Source: Ktedonobacter racemifer DSM 44963
GTDB taxonomy: Bacteria; Chloroflexota; Ktedonobacteria; Ktedonobacterales; Ktedonobacteraceae
Assembly: GCF_000178855.1 (NCBI RefSeq)
Contig: NZ_ADVG01000005.1
Span: forward strand, 310,001-374,000
Length of the DNA stretch: 64,000 nucleotides
Reading direction: 5' to 3'
Below the pieces are notes generated by a model that was given only the letters and a program-made list of their open reading frames with translations, searched no databases and was not told the origin of the DNA. Numbering within the stretch: position 1 is the stretch's first letter; the number at the start of each line of letters is the position of its first letter. The translations under genes were made by a program, and so were the position numbers. Below are positions 8,646 to 16,523 of this stretch, in pieces.

Positions 8646-8686
8646 GGGACCCAGGATCGGCCATTTCCTGGGTCCCAACCCTTTTT
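8646..8686 (+). terminator. rho-independent terminator of the tRNA-like cassette
   Basis: Ten-bp perfect stem GGGACCCAGG/CCTGGGTCCC (8646-8655 and 8667-8676) with an 11-nt loop, followed by AACCCTTTTT. Orientation is plus, consistent with transcription of the upstream hypothetical gene and tRNA-like RNAs. Confidence 0.85.
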
Positions 8687-9430
8687 GGCCTCCAGGGTGA
8701 CGTCCCCCGTGGGGGCCTTGCTCGGCTCATAGGCAATCACCACGCGGTGGTGTCCATCAGCCATGGGGAAGTAGGCAATGAAATTGCCCTGATGGAGAAA
8801 GAAGAAAATCTCCTCGGAGGGCAAGTCCCAGGTCAAGCGCACATTGCCCACGGCAAAACTCCGTTCAAAAGTGGTCCCGGCGAACTGGAGTCCGAGCACA
8901 TGACGGACCGTACTGTGTGCCCCGTCACAGCCGACCACAAAGCCCACCCGGACGCGTTCTTCTTGCCCATCAGGATGGCACAGCACGGCCTCCACCCCCT
9001 CTTCGTCCTGCGTGAGCTGGACGAGTTCCCGCCGCCATTCAATGGCCCCACCCTGACTCTGCAAATGTTCCGTCAGCATGTGTTCCGTCTCATGCTGTGG
9101 CAGCAGCAAGATATAGGGATAGGGGGTCCTCAGCAAGTGCTTCCCAAAGTCGATGCGGATGAGGAGCTTGCCACCACTATATGTGTTCGTGAAAGAGGCC
9201 GTGAGTCCGTGCTCGATGGCGGTGCGCGCCACGCCCATCTTCGTGAAGAGTTCCAGGGTTCTCGCCTGGATGCCCACGGCTTTGGTCTTCTGCTCGGCCT
9301 GCAGCGCGCTATCGATGATGCGGCAGCGGATGCCCCGGCGCAGCAGGTCGTTCGCCAGCGCCAGGCCAACCGGCCCCGCTCCAACGATCAACACATCAGG
9401 AGTGGCAGCAGTCAGGGGCACATCACTCAT
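8687..9430 (-). pseudogene. truncated FAD-dependent aromatic monooxygenase
   Basis: N-terminal half of a PheA/TfdB-type flavin monooxygenase. ATG 9430 follows AAAGGA; the dinucleotide-binding motif VLIVGAGPVGLALANDL is near residues 14-30 and the second FAD motif GCDGAHSTVRHVLG near residue 167. Such enzymes normally have about 400-550 residues. Here recognisable homology stops at about residue 247 (near 8687), exactly where the terminator of the neighbouring tRNA-like cassette begins; the frame then reads through the hairpin to a chance stop at 8609. The missing C-terminal half is not elsewhere in the window. Confidence 0.8.
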
Positions 9431-9473
9431 CTTAGTGCATCCTTTCGTATGGGAATATGGATCCTCATTTTAC

Positions 9474-9704
9474 CTATTCCCTGATTTCCTTGGCCTCATA
9501 TTTCTCCAACTTGAAAGGACTTGATGCCGCTTGCTGGAGAAATGCGAAGAATTGGCGCACATGCGGAGTCCGCACATGCTTTTCCAGGGCCTCAGGGCTT
9601 GTCCATACCTCAAAGCTGAAGAAACTATACTGCTCGTCCAGAGGTTCGTAAAAGGTATCCATTTTGTATAAGTAACCATCACAAAGTATCATCATCTCTT
9701 GCAT
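9474..9704 (-). pseudogene. C-terminal part of an antibiotic-biosynthesis-monooxygenase (ABM) protein
   Basis: About 70 residues with the ABM/quinol-monooxygenase signature FFSFEVWTSPEALEKHV followed by a short helix, ending at 9474. The matching N-terminal part (MIIITGTSKITSER onward) lies on the same strand at 11883-12002, on the far side of an IS607 element. Together they make one ordinary gene of about 105-110 codons interrupted by that insertion. Confidence 0.8.
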
Positions 9705-9734
9705 ATCTCAAGCAGATAGAGTATACTTGGATGT

Positions 9735-10343
9735 ATGAAGTTATCGAGTTATGCCAAGAAGATTGGGATCAGTTATAACAGCGCCTGGCGTATGTGGAAA
9801 CGCGGCCAGATTCCCGGCTATCAATTGCCCACCGGCACCGTGATCATTGATCCGCCAGAGCTTCGCTCGGTTCCGGTCCACGCCGTCGCTGTGTATGCTC
9901 GTGTTTCAAGCAGCGAAAACAAAGACAACCTGGAAAGGCAAGCCGAGCGGCTGGTGACCTGGTGCAATGCCCAAGGCTGGTCGGTCAGCAAAGTCGTCAA
10001 AGAGTGCGGCAGTGGCATCAACGATCAGCGGCCCAAGTTTCTGGCGCTGCTGGCAGATCCCAAAATCGGGCAGATCGTGGTTGAACACAAAGATCGCGCT
10101 TCTCGCTTTGGCGTGGCCTATATTCAGACCTTGTTGGCTATGCAAGGACGGAAACTGGTCATCGTCAACACCGCTGATACCGCCGACGATGATCTCATGG
10201 GCGATTTTATCAGCATCATTCCCTCGTTTTGCGCTCGTCTTTATGGTCGCAGACAAGCCAAACGCAAGACGGAACAAGTGCTAGCGGCTTTGCAGCAGAA
10301 TGGACCCGCCTGTGAGCAAGAAGCCCCAAAAAGCCTCGCTTGA
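9735..10343 (+). CDS. tnpA: IS607 serine recombinase TnpA
   Basis: 202-residue site-specific serine recombinase. The N-terminal MerR-like helix-turn-helix (about residues 3-40, SYAKKIGISYNSAWRMWKRG) precedes the catalytic domain, which begins VAVYARVSSSENKDNLERQ with the nucleophilic Ser in ARVSS. The conserved EHKDRASRFG motif follows, and a C-terminal basic helix contains YGRRQAKRKTE. N-terminal placement of the DNA-binding domain is diagnostic of IS607 TnpA. Its 3' end overlaps tnpB by 44 bases, implying translational coupling. It appears intact. Confidence 0.92.
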   Translation: MKLSSYAKKIGISYNSAWRMWKRGQIPGYQLPTGTVIIDPPELRSVPVHAVAVYARVSSSENKDNLERQAERLVTWCNAQGWSVSKVVKECGSGINDQRPKFLALLADPKIGQIVVEHKDRASRFGVAYIQTLLAMQGRKLVIVNTADTADDDLMGDFISIIPSFCARLYGRRQAKRKTEQVLAALQQNGPACEQEAPKSLA

Positions 10344-11649
10344 TGAGAAAAAAAAGCGCAAGCGCAAAAAGAAGACGAAGCAGACCATCACTCGAGCGGT
10401 GACCCATATCCGTCTCATTGAGGCCAATCCTGGCAAACTTGAGGCGCTCGATCAGCTTGTGGCGGTTTACTTGCCGCTGTGCCAACAGTACACCACCCTG
10501 TTTTGCGAGGCCGAGACAAGCCCGGACAAGTACCAAGAAACCGTCTTCAAAACCGATCTTTCCGACCGCTTGCATCGAGTGGCAATACAGCAAGCCGCAG
10601 GCATTGCCAAAAGCGTTCGCACGAATCGAGCGAACGCCTATCAGGCGTACCTGGAAGATGTGGCTGATTACGCTCAGGCCAAGGCTCAGGCGGAAGGCCG
10701 GATGTCCGCCTTCAAACGCCGCGAACCGACCTGGACCGAATGGGATCTCCCTGTGCTGCGTGTGCCAGTCATCCAAGCCAATGTCAACGTGGTGGTGCTC
10801 GAGAAGTCGGAGGACTCCACGTTCGACTACTGGCTGCGCGTGTCCACCTTAGATGTCGGGAATCCGCTTCGAGTCCCAGTCAAACTCGCCTCCTATCACA
10901 AACGAGCACTCGAAGGCCGCACGCTCAATGCATCCACAACACTTCACAAGCGCAATGGAGTCTGGTGGCTGACGCTCTCCTTTGACGAGGACGTTCCTCT
11001 TCAAACCAAGCCTGACGCCCCTACAGTAGGCGTCGATGTGGGCATTGCCCATTTCCTCACGACCTCCACCAATAAAGCGTATGGCAGTTTTCATGGCAAG
11101 ATGGCCCGACAGCACAAGCACGATCGGGAAAAGCGTCGCCGCAAGGCGAAACTGCGAGCCTGTCTGGAAAAGAAAGGCGTCCCAAAGGGCAAGCTTCCTT
11201 CGACAAGTTCTGAAACGTCGCAACGCTTGAGCCGTCACGTCAAGCAAGAGATCAACCGGGCGGTCAATGCGTTGGTCAAAGATCATCGAGATGCCAGACT
11301 CATTTATGAGGACCTCAATGTGGCCTCGATGCGCTTCAAAGCAAGGGTGATGAACAGTTATCTGTATGCTTCTCACCTGGGGCATATCCCAGAGCAGCTG
11401 GCCTGGGCCGCCGCCAAACAGGGCATGGCAGCCCACACGGTCCGAGCCGCCTATTCCTCTCAGGAATGCCCCCGCTGCCATTATGTCGATCGCGCTAATC
11501 GGCCGAACCAGAAAACCTTCAAGTGCCTGGTCTGTGGTTACGCAGACCAGGCCGACCGCACAGACGCTCGCGGGACGCTGGGGGGATCGGAAACTGGCGG
11601 CATGTCGCTCGACCTCGGAGGTCAAGGCGCTCCTCATGACGCGGCATGA
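10300..11649 (+). CDS. tnpB: IS607 TnpB RNA-guided nuclease, C-terminus frameshifted
   Basis: 449-residue TnpB-like protein. RuvC catalytic residues are visible at Asp246 (VGVDVG), Glu337 (IYEDLN) and Asp419 (QADR), with a CPRCH...CLVCG zinc finger between. The RuvC III region normally reads ADxNAA; here it reads ADRTDARGTLGG and the frame then gives non-family sequence. The expected C-terminal continuation (WGDRKLAACRSTSEVKALL and so on) is in the frame that ends at 11755, so a single-base indel near 11560-11575 has probably broken the last 60 or so residues. It could be a sequencing or assembly error; the catalytic Asp itself is before the shift. Confidence 0.8.
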   Translation: MDPPVSKKPQKASLDEKKKRKRKKKTKQTITRAVTHIRLIEANPGKLEALDQLVAVYLPLCQQYTTLFCEAETSPDKYQETVFKTDLSDRLHRVAIQQAAGIAKSVRTNRANAYQAYLEDVADYAQAKAQAEGRMSAFKRREPTWTEWDLPVLRVPVIQANVNVVVLEKSEDSTFDYWLRVSTLDVGNPLRVPVKLASYHKRALEGRTLNASTTLHKRNGVWWLTLSFDEDVPLQTKPDAPTVGVDVGIAHFLTTSTNKAYGSFHGKMARQHKHDREKRRRKAKLRACLEKKGVPKGKLPSTSSETSQRLSRHVKQEINRAVNALVKDHRDARLIYEDLNVASMRFKARVMNSYLYASHLGHIPEQLAWAAAKQGMAAHTVRAAYSSQECPRCHYVDRANRPNQKTFKCLVCGYADQADRTDARGTLGGSETGGMSLDLGGQGAPHDAA

Positions 11650-11756
11650 AGCGTGGAAACAGCAGAATCAGCAGAGGATCCAGGATGCCGGGCCTCCCGT
11701 CCAGTTGAGCTTCTGGGATCCCCCAGAGATGTTCCTGGAATCATCTCACGAGTGAA

Positions 11757-11838
11757 CCTCTCTCAGTAGAGAGAGGTGCATAGGATGCTCGTAGTGCATC
11801 CTCCCGCCTAGTCCGCTGTTTGGTAAACAGGCGTAGGT
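11757..11838 (+). ncRNA. candidate omegaRNA scaffold at the IS607 right end
   Basis: Three consecutive hairpins follow tnpB: CCTCTC/GAGAGG (11757-11776), GGATGC/GCATCC (11783-11801) and CGCTGTTT/AAACAGGCG (about 11813-11833). In TnpB systems the guide-RNA scaffold comes from this region and the guide is the flanking DNA. The call rests on position and structure only. Confidence 0.5.
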
Positions 11839-11882
11839 TAAAGTGAGAAGGATAATCATTGCAATAGATGGTTATGCTTTGA

Positions 11883-12002
11883 TCAACTATAGCGGACGCA
11901 TCCTTCATCTGCTCGTGATTTCGCGACCAGTTCTTTGACGATGCGCACGGCCTCTTCCCAGCGCTCTGACGTGATTTTTGATGTTCCTGTAATAATGATC
12001 AT
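11883..12002 (-). pseudogene. N-terminal part of the IS607-split ABM gene
   Basis: ATG 12002 follows a strong GGGAGGAGGAG site. The 39 codons (MIIITGTSKITSER ... DEGCVRYS) match the N-terminal beta-alpha unit of ABM proteins and end at the IS607 junction with a chance TGA. The C-terminal part is at 9474-9704. Confidence 0.8.
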
Positions 12003-12356
12003 TGAGGACTCCTCCTCCCAGATTCATGCAAAACTTGTATTATGTCTTCCTTCGCGACATTCTTGTCCGCTGTGATTTCCTGTGCTTCCCAGAGGGAAGA
12101 AGTGCCCTCGCGGCCTGGCGAGACAAGCGACTTTTTCCGAGACAAGCGAGCCACCTCTCGTGTGGAAAAAACAAGGCATGTGCAACGCATCGCTTCCACG
12201 TTTTTCCTTCAGATCCGATAGTTGTGTGTACGTGTAAAGCCTGCCCGTTTATTGACTCCGGATTTAGACTCATTTGAAACCCATCAAAGAGGGCCGATCT
12301 GTGCTCAAATTGCTCAACTTGTTGCCCATCCTGTGGGAACAGAGGGGGACCTCTGT
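12003..12356. other. intergenic, no gene recognised
   Basis: About 350 bases without credible coding potential, between the promoter side of the split ABM gene and an SDR remnant. The ABM promoter should lie here on the minus strand, but no clear -35/-10 pair was found. Confidence 0.4.
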
Positions 12357-12500
12357 CTACCATATGCTGGCAACAGAGCCACCATCAACACGAAGGTTGA
12401 TTCCGTTGATAAATGAAGCGGCCTCAGAGGCCAGAAATACCACGGCTGAAGCCACCTCTTCCGGTGTGCCGGGTCGACCAAGCTCGATATGGGCCTGGTG
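12357..12500 (-). pseudogene. C-terminal remnant of a short-chain dehydrogenase
   Basis: Roughly 46 codons ending at TAG 12357 read GRPGTPEEVASAVVFLASEA, then FINGINLRVDGGS, the standard SDR C-terminus. No Rossmann or YxxxK part lies upstream, so this is a fragment. Confidence 0.8.
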
Positions 12501-12559
12501 ACACTACCCTCGACCGGAGGCGGCGTTCCTGGTTGTCTTAGATCATGCATGTTTTTCGC

Positions 12560-12583
12560 CTTTTTTTGCCATGGCAAAAAAAG
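12560..12583. terminator. T7/A7 palindromic hairpin
   Basis: Perfect 24-nt palindrome: C, T7, GCCATGGC, A7, G. It lies about 105 bases beyond the end of the minus-strand gene at 12688 and reads as a possible terminator on both strands, although the GC stem is only 3-4 bp. Confidence 0.4.
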
Positions 12584-12687
12584 CTTTTCTTCCTGTCTCT
12601 TCATTCCACCTCCCTGCCAGTGTATCATCGCAGGCGATCCTCAGCCGCACAGCGGATGGTACAATCCGATCGTTTTTAAATCGTCTC

Positions 12688-13164
12688 TCAAAGCTTTGGC
12701 AGGGTCTCATAGGTTGTAACCGTGGCGAAACCATAGATGAAATGGAACAAGAAGTCCGAGAGCCATCCTGAGACTCCCCATGTTTTCGGATCGCTCACCT
12801 TGAGTTTCACCAGTGGAATATCGCTTGCCGCCATTGAGGCCAGGCCAACCAGTGTGCTGGCAAGAGGGATCGATACCTCATCGTGATGGCGTCGTGACCG
12901 AATCAAGCCATAGATAACTCCTGTACCAAGTCCATTGGTATAGCCTAACAAAGCGCCGAGTCCGCTTTCCCGGTTCTGAACTGTTGAATCATTCCCTTGC
13001 GATGAAAGTGGTAGATGCAGCATGGTAGCCAAAACATCCACCATCTTAGCAGGGGTATTACTTGAAGAGCGACCACGAAGAGCCATGTCAGCGTAGCCTG
13101 CGATGTCAAGTACCACCGTTCCTACTGCTCCAGCAAGAAGGCCTCTCAAGACAGGATGTCGCAC
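12688..13164 (-). CDS. small membrane protein, unknown family
   Basis: 158 residues from a GTG start at 13164, chosen because AAAGGAG lies 7 bases upstream. Hydrophobic Gly/Ala-rich segments near residues 6-26, 68-86, 98-116 and 134-150 suggest four weak membrane spans, with polar loops (RGRSSSNTPAK, RSRRHHDEV). It resembles small unannotated YqhR/DUF-type integral membrane proteins, but I do not recognise it. It stands alone among remnants. Confidence 0.65.
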   Translation of the reverse strand: MRHPVLRGLLAGAVGTVVLDIAGYADMALRGRSSSNTPAKMVDVLATMLHLPLSSQGNDSTVQNRESGLGALLGYTNGLGTGVIYGLIRSRRHHDEVSIPLASTLVGLASMAASDIPLVKLKVSDPKTWGVSGWLSDFLFHFIYGFATVTTYETLPKL

Positions 13165-13511
13165 GTTGTTTCTCCTTTCTGTCTTGTTCTGTCATGGCAG
13201 GGCTGTGGAAAGTCTATTTCTTTCTTGCCAATGCATGTAGCAGTTACCTTATCTATAAGGGCACACGTTTTTCAGAGGGATTTTGTAGCAGGGCAACTAT
13301 CATAGTCGAGAAGCATGCAGTCTCTCCCAAGGCGGTGAAGAAGCCGAAGGAGGCAGGGAATCTGCCATCGTGAGGCTGTTTGGAGGAGCAATCTCAACTC
13401 AGGAAAATATGAGCAGCTTTTGTAACCGTCGTAAGCTTCAACAAAGAGAACTTCACAAAGGCCATGCTAAGCGAGCAAAAGAGAGGTGATTGTCGCTCTG
13501 TGCTTCAATAG
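13165..13511. other. intergenic, no gene recognised
   Basis: About 350 bases with no credible frame on either strand. It contains the presumed promoter of the minus-strand membrane protein and the left break of a lutB remnant. Confidence 0.4.
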
Positions 13512-13785
13512 CAGGCCAGAATCGCGTTAAAAGACTCCCAACTGCGTCGAAACCTGGAGAGCGCTACGCACACAATTCGTGCCAATCGCGCGAAAGCTGT
13601 GGCAGAAATGCCCAATTGGGAGCAGTTGCGTGAGGCCGAGCGAGCCACGAAAGAGCGTGCCCTGCGTCATCTGGACACCTACTTTCTCCAGTTGGAGGAG
13701 TCGGTCCAACGCGAAGGGGGACACGTTCACTGGGCCTGTGATGGGCAGGAAGCGGTCGAAACCGTCGATGCACCCTGCAAGCGAG
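13512..13785 (+). pseudogene. lutB-like N-terminal fragment
   Basis: An open frame reading ALKDSQLRRNLESATHTIRA, then MPNWEQLREAERATKERALRH and VHWACDGQEAVE matches the N-terminal 90 residues of LutB; compare the intact copy at 18967-20400, whose equivalents are EVPEWEQLRMLASEIKEHTL and MHWARDAHEHN. No start codon with a ribosome-binding site is seen, and after about 13785 the family similarity stops with no iron-sulfur domain. It is a second, broken lut locus about 5.5 kb from the intact operon. Confidence 0.75.
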
Positions 13786-14427
13786 GAGAAGCGACCTTAA
13801 CGATCGAGGCATTGCAAAAATATGCGCTGCCTGCTGATCTGCGAGCACGGATGGAAAGAGAGGCACGTACAGGCGAATTCAAGGTGGAACAGGCCAGAAC
13901 CCAGAGTGAGCAAGACTTAAAAATGCTGCTTGGAAATCCAACGCCTGTTCCTGGTGCTACTCACCATCTACCAAGCTCGTTCACGGCTCCGGAATCGATG
14001 AAACAGACATCAAAGTCAACAGACACAAAAACGCGTTGAGCGCGCTGCAGCCCGCGATGTTGTAGGCGAGCAGGTACAAGCGTCCAAAACATCTAAATGC
14101 GTCTTCTCTGGAGTCGTTCCCATTGACCTCAAACAGTTTTTGAACAGCGGTGTCACACTGGTTGAATGCCCCAACTGTGCAAGCACACGCACCCTTGAAC
14201 CTCGCAATGGAATGCTCCGGTTTCCGTCTCATGCCAAGCGCAAAACCCGAACCTCCAATACTGAGCAGCAATGGGCCATGGTCCTTGATGTCCTCAAGCA
14301 GACAGCGGTGGTCACTCCTCGTCAACAAGCCGATCTGGGGCACGCGCGGCAGCGGGGGTATGGAGCCGATTTTACCCTGGTCTTAATGTACAAGGAATTT
14401 CACCTCATGCTCAATTCTGCCGTCTAA
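13786..14427 (+). pseudogene. fused remnant of an accessory zinc-ribbon protein
   Basis: The frame continues from the lutB fragment without similarity (TLTIEALQKYALPADLRARM ...) to a stop at 14039. A different frame then carries VECPNCASTRTLEPRNGML, basic residues and TEQQWAMV up to 14427. A single zinc-ribbon Cys pair is visible. Similar zinc-ribbon hypothetical proteins occur in plasmid-like regions of Ktedonobacteria (from memory). The frame change and lack of a start suggest decay. Confidence 0.4.
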
Positions 14428-14740
14428 GTTCTCACTTGAGAGCAAGCAATTTCAGGTTGGTGCTTCCCACTTGGCGCTGGAGGAGGCCCGGTCGGCGGAG
14501 GCTTTTCTCAGGGTTGCTCTAGCACCCATTGTGAAATGCCTCTCCAAAAGAGCGAGCGAGGATTACTCTCGCGTTTGCGAGAGGTCATAGAGTGGAATGA
14601 GAAGGTATGGTGCGTCAGAGTCATATTGAAGCTTATCGACATGAGCACGCCCTCACAAGCGGTCTGATGTACTTCTGTCATGGACGGAGGCAATGGACTC
14701 TTTTCTCTCGTGCGAGAAACCAAGAAGAGGAGCATCATTG
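14428..14740. other. intergenic region upstream of the decarboxylase gene
   Basis: No gene is supported. The promoter of the downstream thiamine-diphosphate enzyme is expected here; I could not identify a confident -35/-10 pair. The only clear signal is the ribosome-binding site AGAGGAG at about 14726. Confidence 0.4.
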
Positions 14741-16489
14741 ATGACAACGATTTCGGCATCTCTCGAACCAGCGCTCACTGGAGCCGTCACCACAACCTAC
14801 ACCGTTGGAAATTACCTCGCAACCCGGTTCGAACACATTGGCTTGAGACACTACTTCATGGTCCCAGGGGACTACAATCTCATTCTGCTCGACCAACTTC
14901 TGTGGAATAAGAATCTGCAACAAATTGGCTGCTGCAATGAACTCAATGCTTCGTATGCAGCTGAAGGCTATGCACGTGTCAATGGCGTTGGAGCGATCGT
15001 GACGACGTTCAATGTGGGGGCCTTTTCGGCCTTCAATGGCGTGGCCGGGGCCTATGCTGAAAGCTTGCCAGTAATTTTTGTTTCTTCAAGCTACAACACC
15101 AATGATCCAGGCGCGAACCATCTCCTCCATCATACGCTCGGCACGCACGATTTTTCGTATCAATATGAGGCGTTCCGGCAAGTGACCTGTGCCGCCGTTC
15201 GGATTCTTCATGCCGAAAATGCGCCTTCGCTAATTGATCATGCCATTCTGACGGCTTTACGTGAACGCAAACCAGCCTACATTGAGATTGCGTGCAATCT
15301 CTCGGACGCCCCCTGCCCTCGACCGGTCCCGTTCGACCCCCTTCAGTGTTCGCAATCAGGCAGCACACAGGCCTTGCACGCCGCAGTGGAAACAGCTGCG
15401 GCCTTCCTCAACAACGCGAAGAAACCGCTGCTCTTAGCCGGAGTTCATCTTCGGACCTGTGGAGCGATCGATGCCTTCCGTGAGTTCGCCGAAGCGCTTG
15501 GATGTGGGGTAGCGGTTATGCCCAATGCGAAGGGATTCTTCCCCGAGGACCATCCCCAATTCATCGGTATCTACTGGGGAGGTGTCAGTAGTCCAGGTTG
15601 TGAACCCGTCGTGGATTGGGCCGATATGATCCTGGCTGCTGGACCGATGTTTACGGATTATACGACGGTCGGCTGGACTGCCTTGCCACCCCGTGAGCAG
15701 ATGATCAAAGCTGATCCTCGGCATGTGCACTTCCCCCATGCAGAGTATACGGACGTTCCCTTAGCCGATTTCCTCTCAGCCCTGGCCAAACAGGTGCGCA
15801 AAAATGACAAAACTTTGACCCAATACCAACGCGAAAGGCGGAAAACGTCTGCGGAGACAGAGGTCCGTGAGACTGATACAAGTGCTCCACTGACACGAGT
15901 GGAGTTGTGCCGCCAGATCCGGAGCGATCTCGATGAGAAGACCACGCTGCTCGTTGAAACAGGTGATGCCTGGTTCAATGGGATGTTTCTGCATCTACCC
16001 GATGGGGCTCGCTTTGAAATTGAGATGCAATGGGGATCGATCGGCTGGGCTGTTCCGGCCACGTTCGGCTATGCTATGGGACTGGAACCTGATCGACGGT
16101 TGGTCTCCATCATCGGCGATGGCTCCTTCCAGCTGACAGCTCAGGAAGTGGCGAATATGATTCGGTATGGCCAGAACAATCTCATTTTTCTCGTCAATAA
16201 TCGTGGGTATGTCATCGAATCCGAAATCCATGATGGTCCATACAACTACATTAAAAATTGGGATTACTCTGGTCTGATCTCGGCATTAAATGCCGAAGAT
16301 GGCCAGGGGCTGGGCCTAAAGGCAACAACGGGAAGAGAACTGGCCGATGCGATCAAAAAAGCGCGCAATCATCGGGGGGGCCCCGTCCTCATCGAGTGCC
16401 AGATTGCGCATGATGATTGTAGTCCTCAACTCCTGAAGTGGGGAACCAAAGTGGCTCTTGCCAATGAGTATTCTCCTCGGCAGATTTGA
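14741..16489 (+). CDS. pyruvate/indolepyruvate decarboxylase (ThDP-dependent)
   Basis: Predicted thiamine-diphosphate enzyme decarboxylating a 2-oxo acid (pyruvate to acetaldehyde, or indolepyruvate). ATG 14741 was chosen because AGAGGAG lies 9 bases upstream; the 582-residue length is typical. The N-terminal Pyr domain has the catalytic Glu in GCCNELNASYAAEGYARV and an adjacent His-His pair (LLHHTLGTHD) characteristic of pyruvate decarboxylases. The C-terminal PP domain has the ThDP motif GDGS (Gly459-Asp460) and ends NNRGY about 28 residues later. The order is that of Zymomonas-type PDC. It stands alone, surrounded by gene remnants, which suggests it arrived by transfer or survived deletion. 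Confidence 0.9.
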   Translation: MTTISASLEPALTGAVTTTYTVGNYLATRFEHIGLRHYFMVPGDYNLILLDQLLWNKNLQQIGCCNELNASYAAEGYARVNGVGAIVTTFNVGAFSAFNGVAGAYAESLPVIFVSSSYNTNDPGANHLLHHTLGTHDFSYQYEAFRQVTCAAVRILHAENAPSLIDHAILTALRERKPAYIEIACNLSDAPCPRPVPFDPLQCSQSGSTQALHAAVETAAAFLNNAKKPLLLAGVHLRTCGAIDAFREFAEALGCGVAVMPNAKGFFPEDHPQFIGIYWGGVSSPGCEPVVDWADMILAAGPMFTDYTTVGWTALPPREQMIKADPRHVHFPHAEYTDVPLADFLSALAKQVRKNDKTLTQYQRERRKTSAETEVRETDTSAPLTRVELCRQIRSDLDEKTTLLVETGDAWFNGMFLHLPDGARFEIEMQWGSIGWAVPATFGYAMGLEPDRRLVSIIGDGSFQLTAQEVANMIRYGQNNLIFLVNNRGYVIESEIHDGPYNYIKNWDYSGLISALNAEDGQGLGLKATTGRELADAIKKARNHRGGPVLIECQIAHDDCSPQLLKWGTKVALANEYSPRQI

Positions 16490-16523
16490 AGGGGTGTCAT
16501 AGTTAATCACTCCAACCCTGGCT

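Larger units (their letters stand above)
9706..11860 (+). mobile_element. IS607-family element inserted in an ABM gene
   Basis: Serine-recombinase tnpA overlapping tnpB, followed by a block of hairpins. The two halves of the interrupted ABM gene place the ends at about 9705-9730 and 11850-11882. IS607 elements have no inverted repeats and make no target duplication, so the exact bases are not resolved. Confidence 0.8.

Noticed and set aside
10849..11637. Long antisense frame opposite the IS607 tnpB.
   Set aside because: Shadow frame; the plus-strand frame holds the RuvC motifs.
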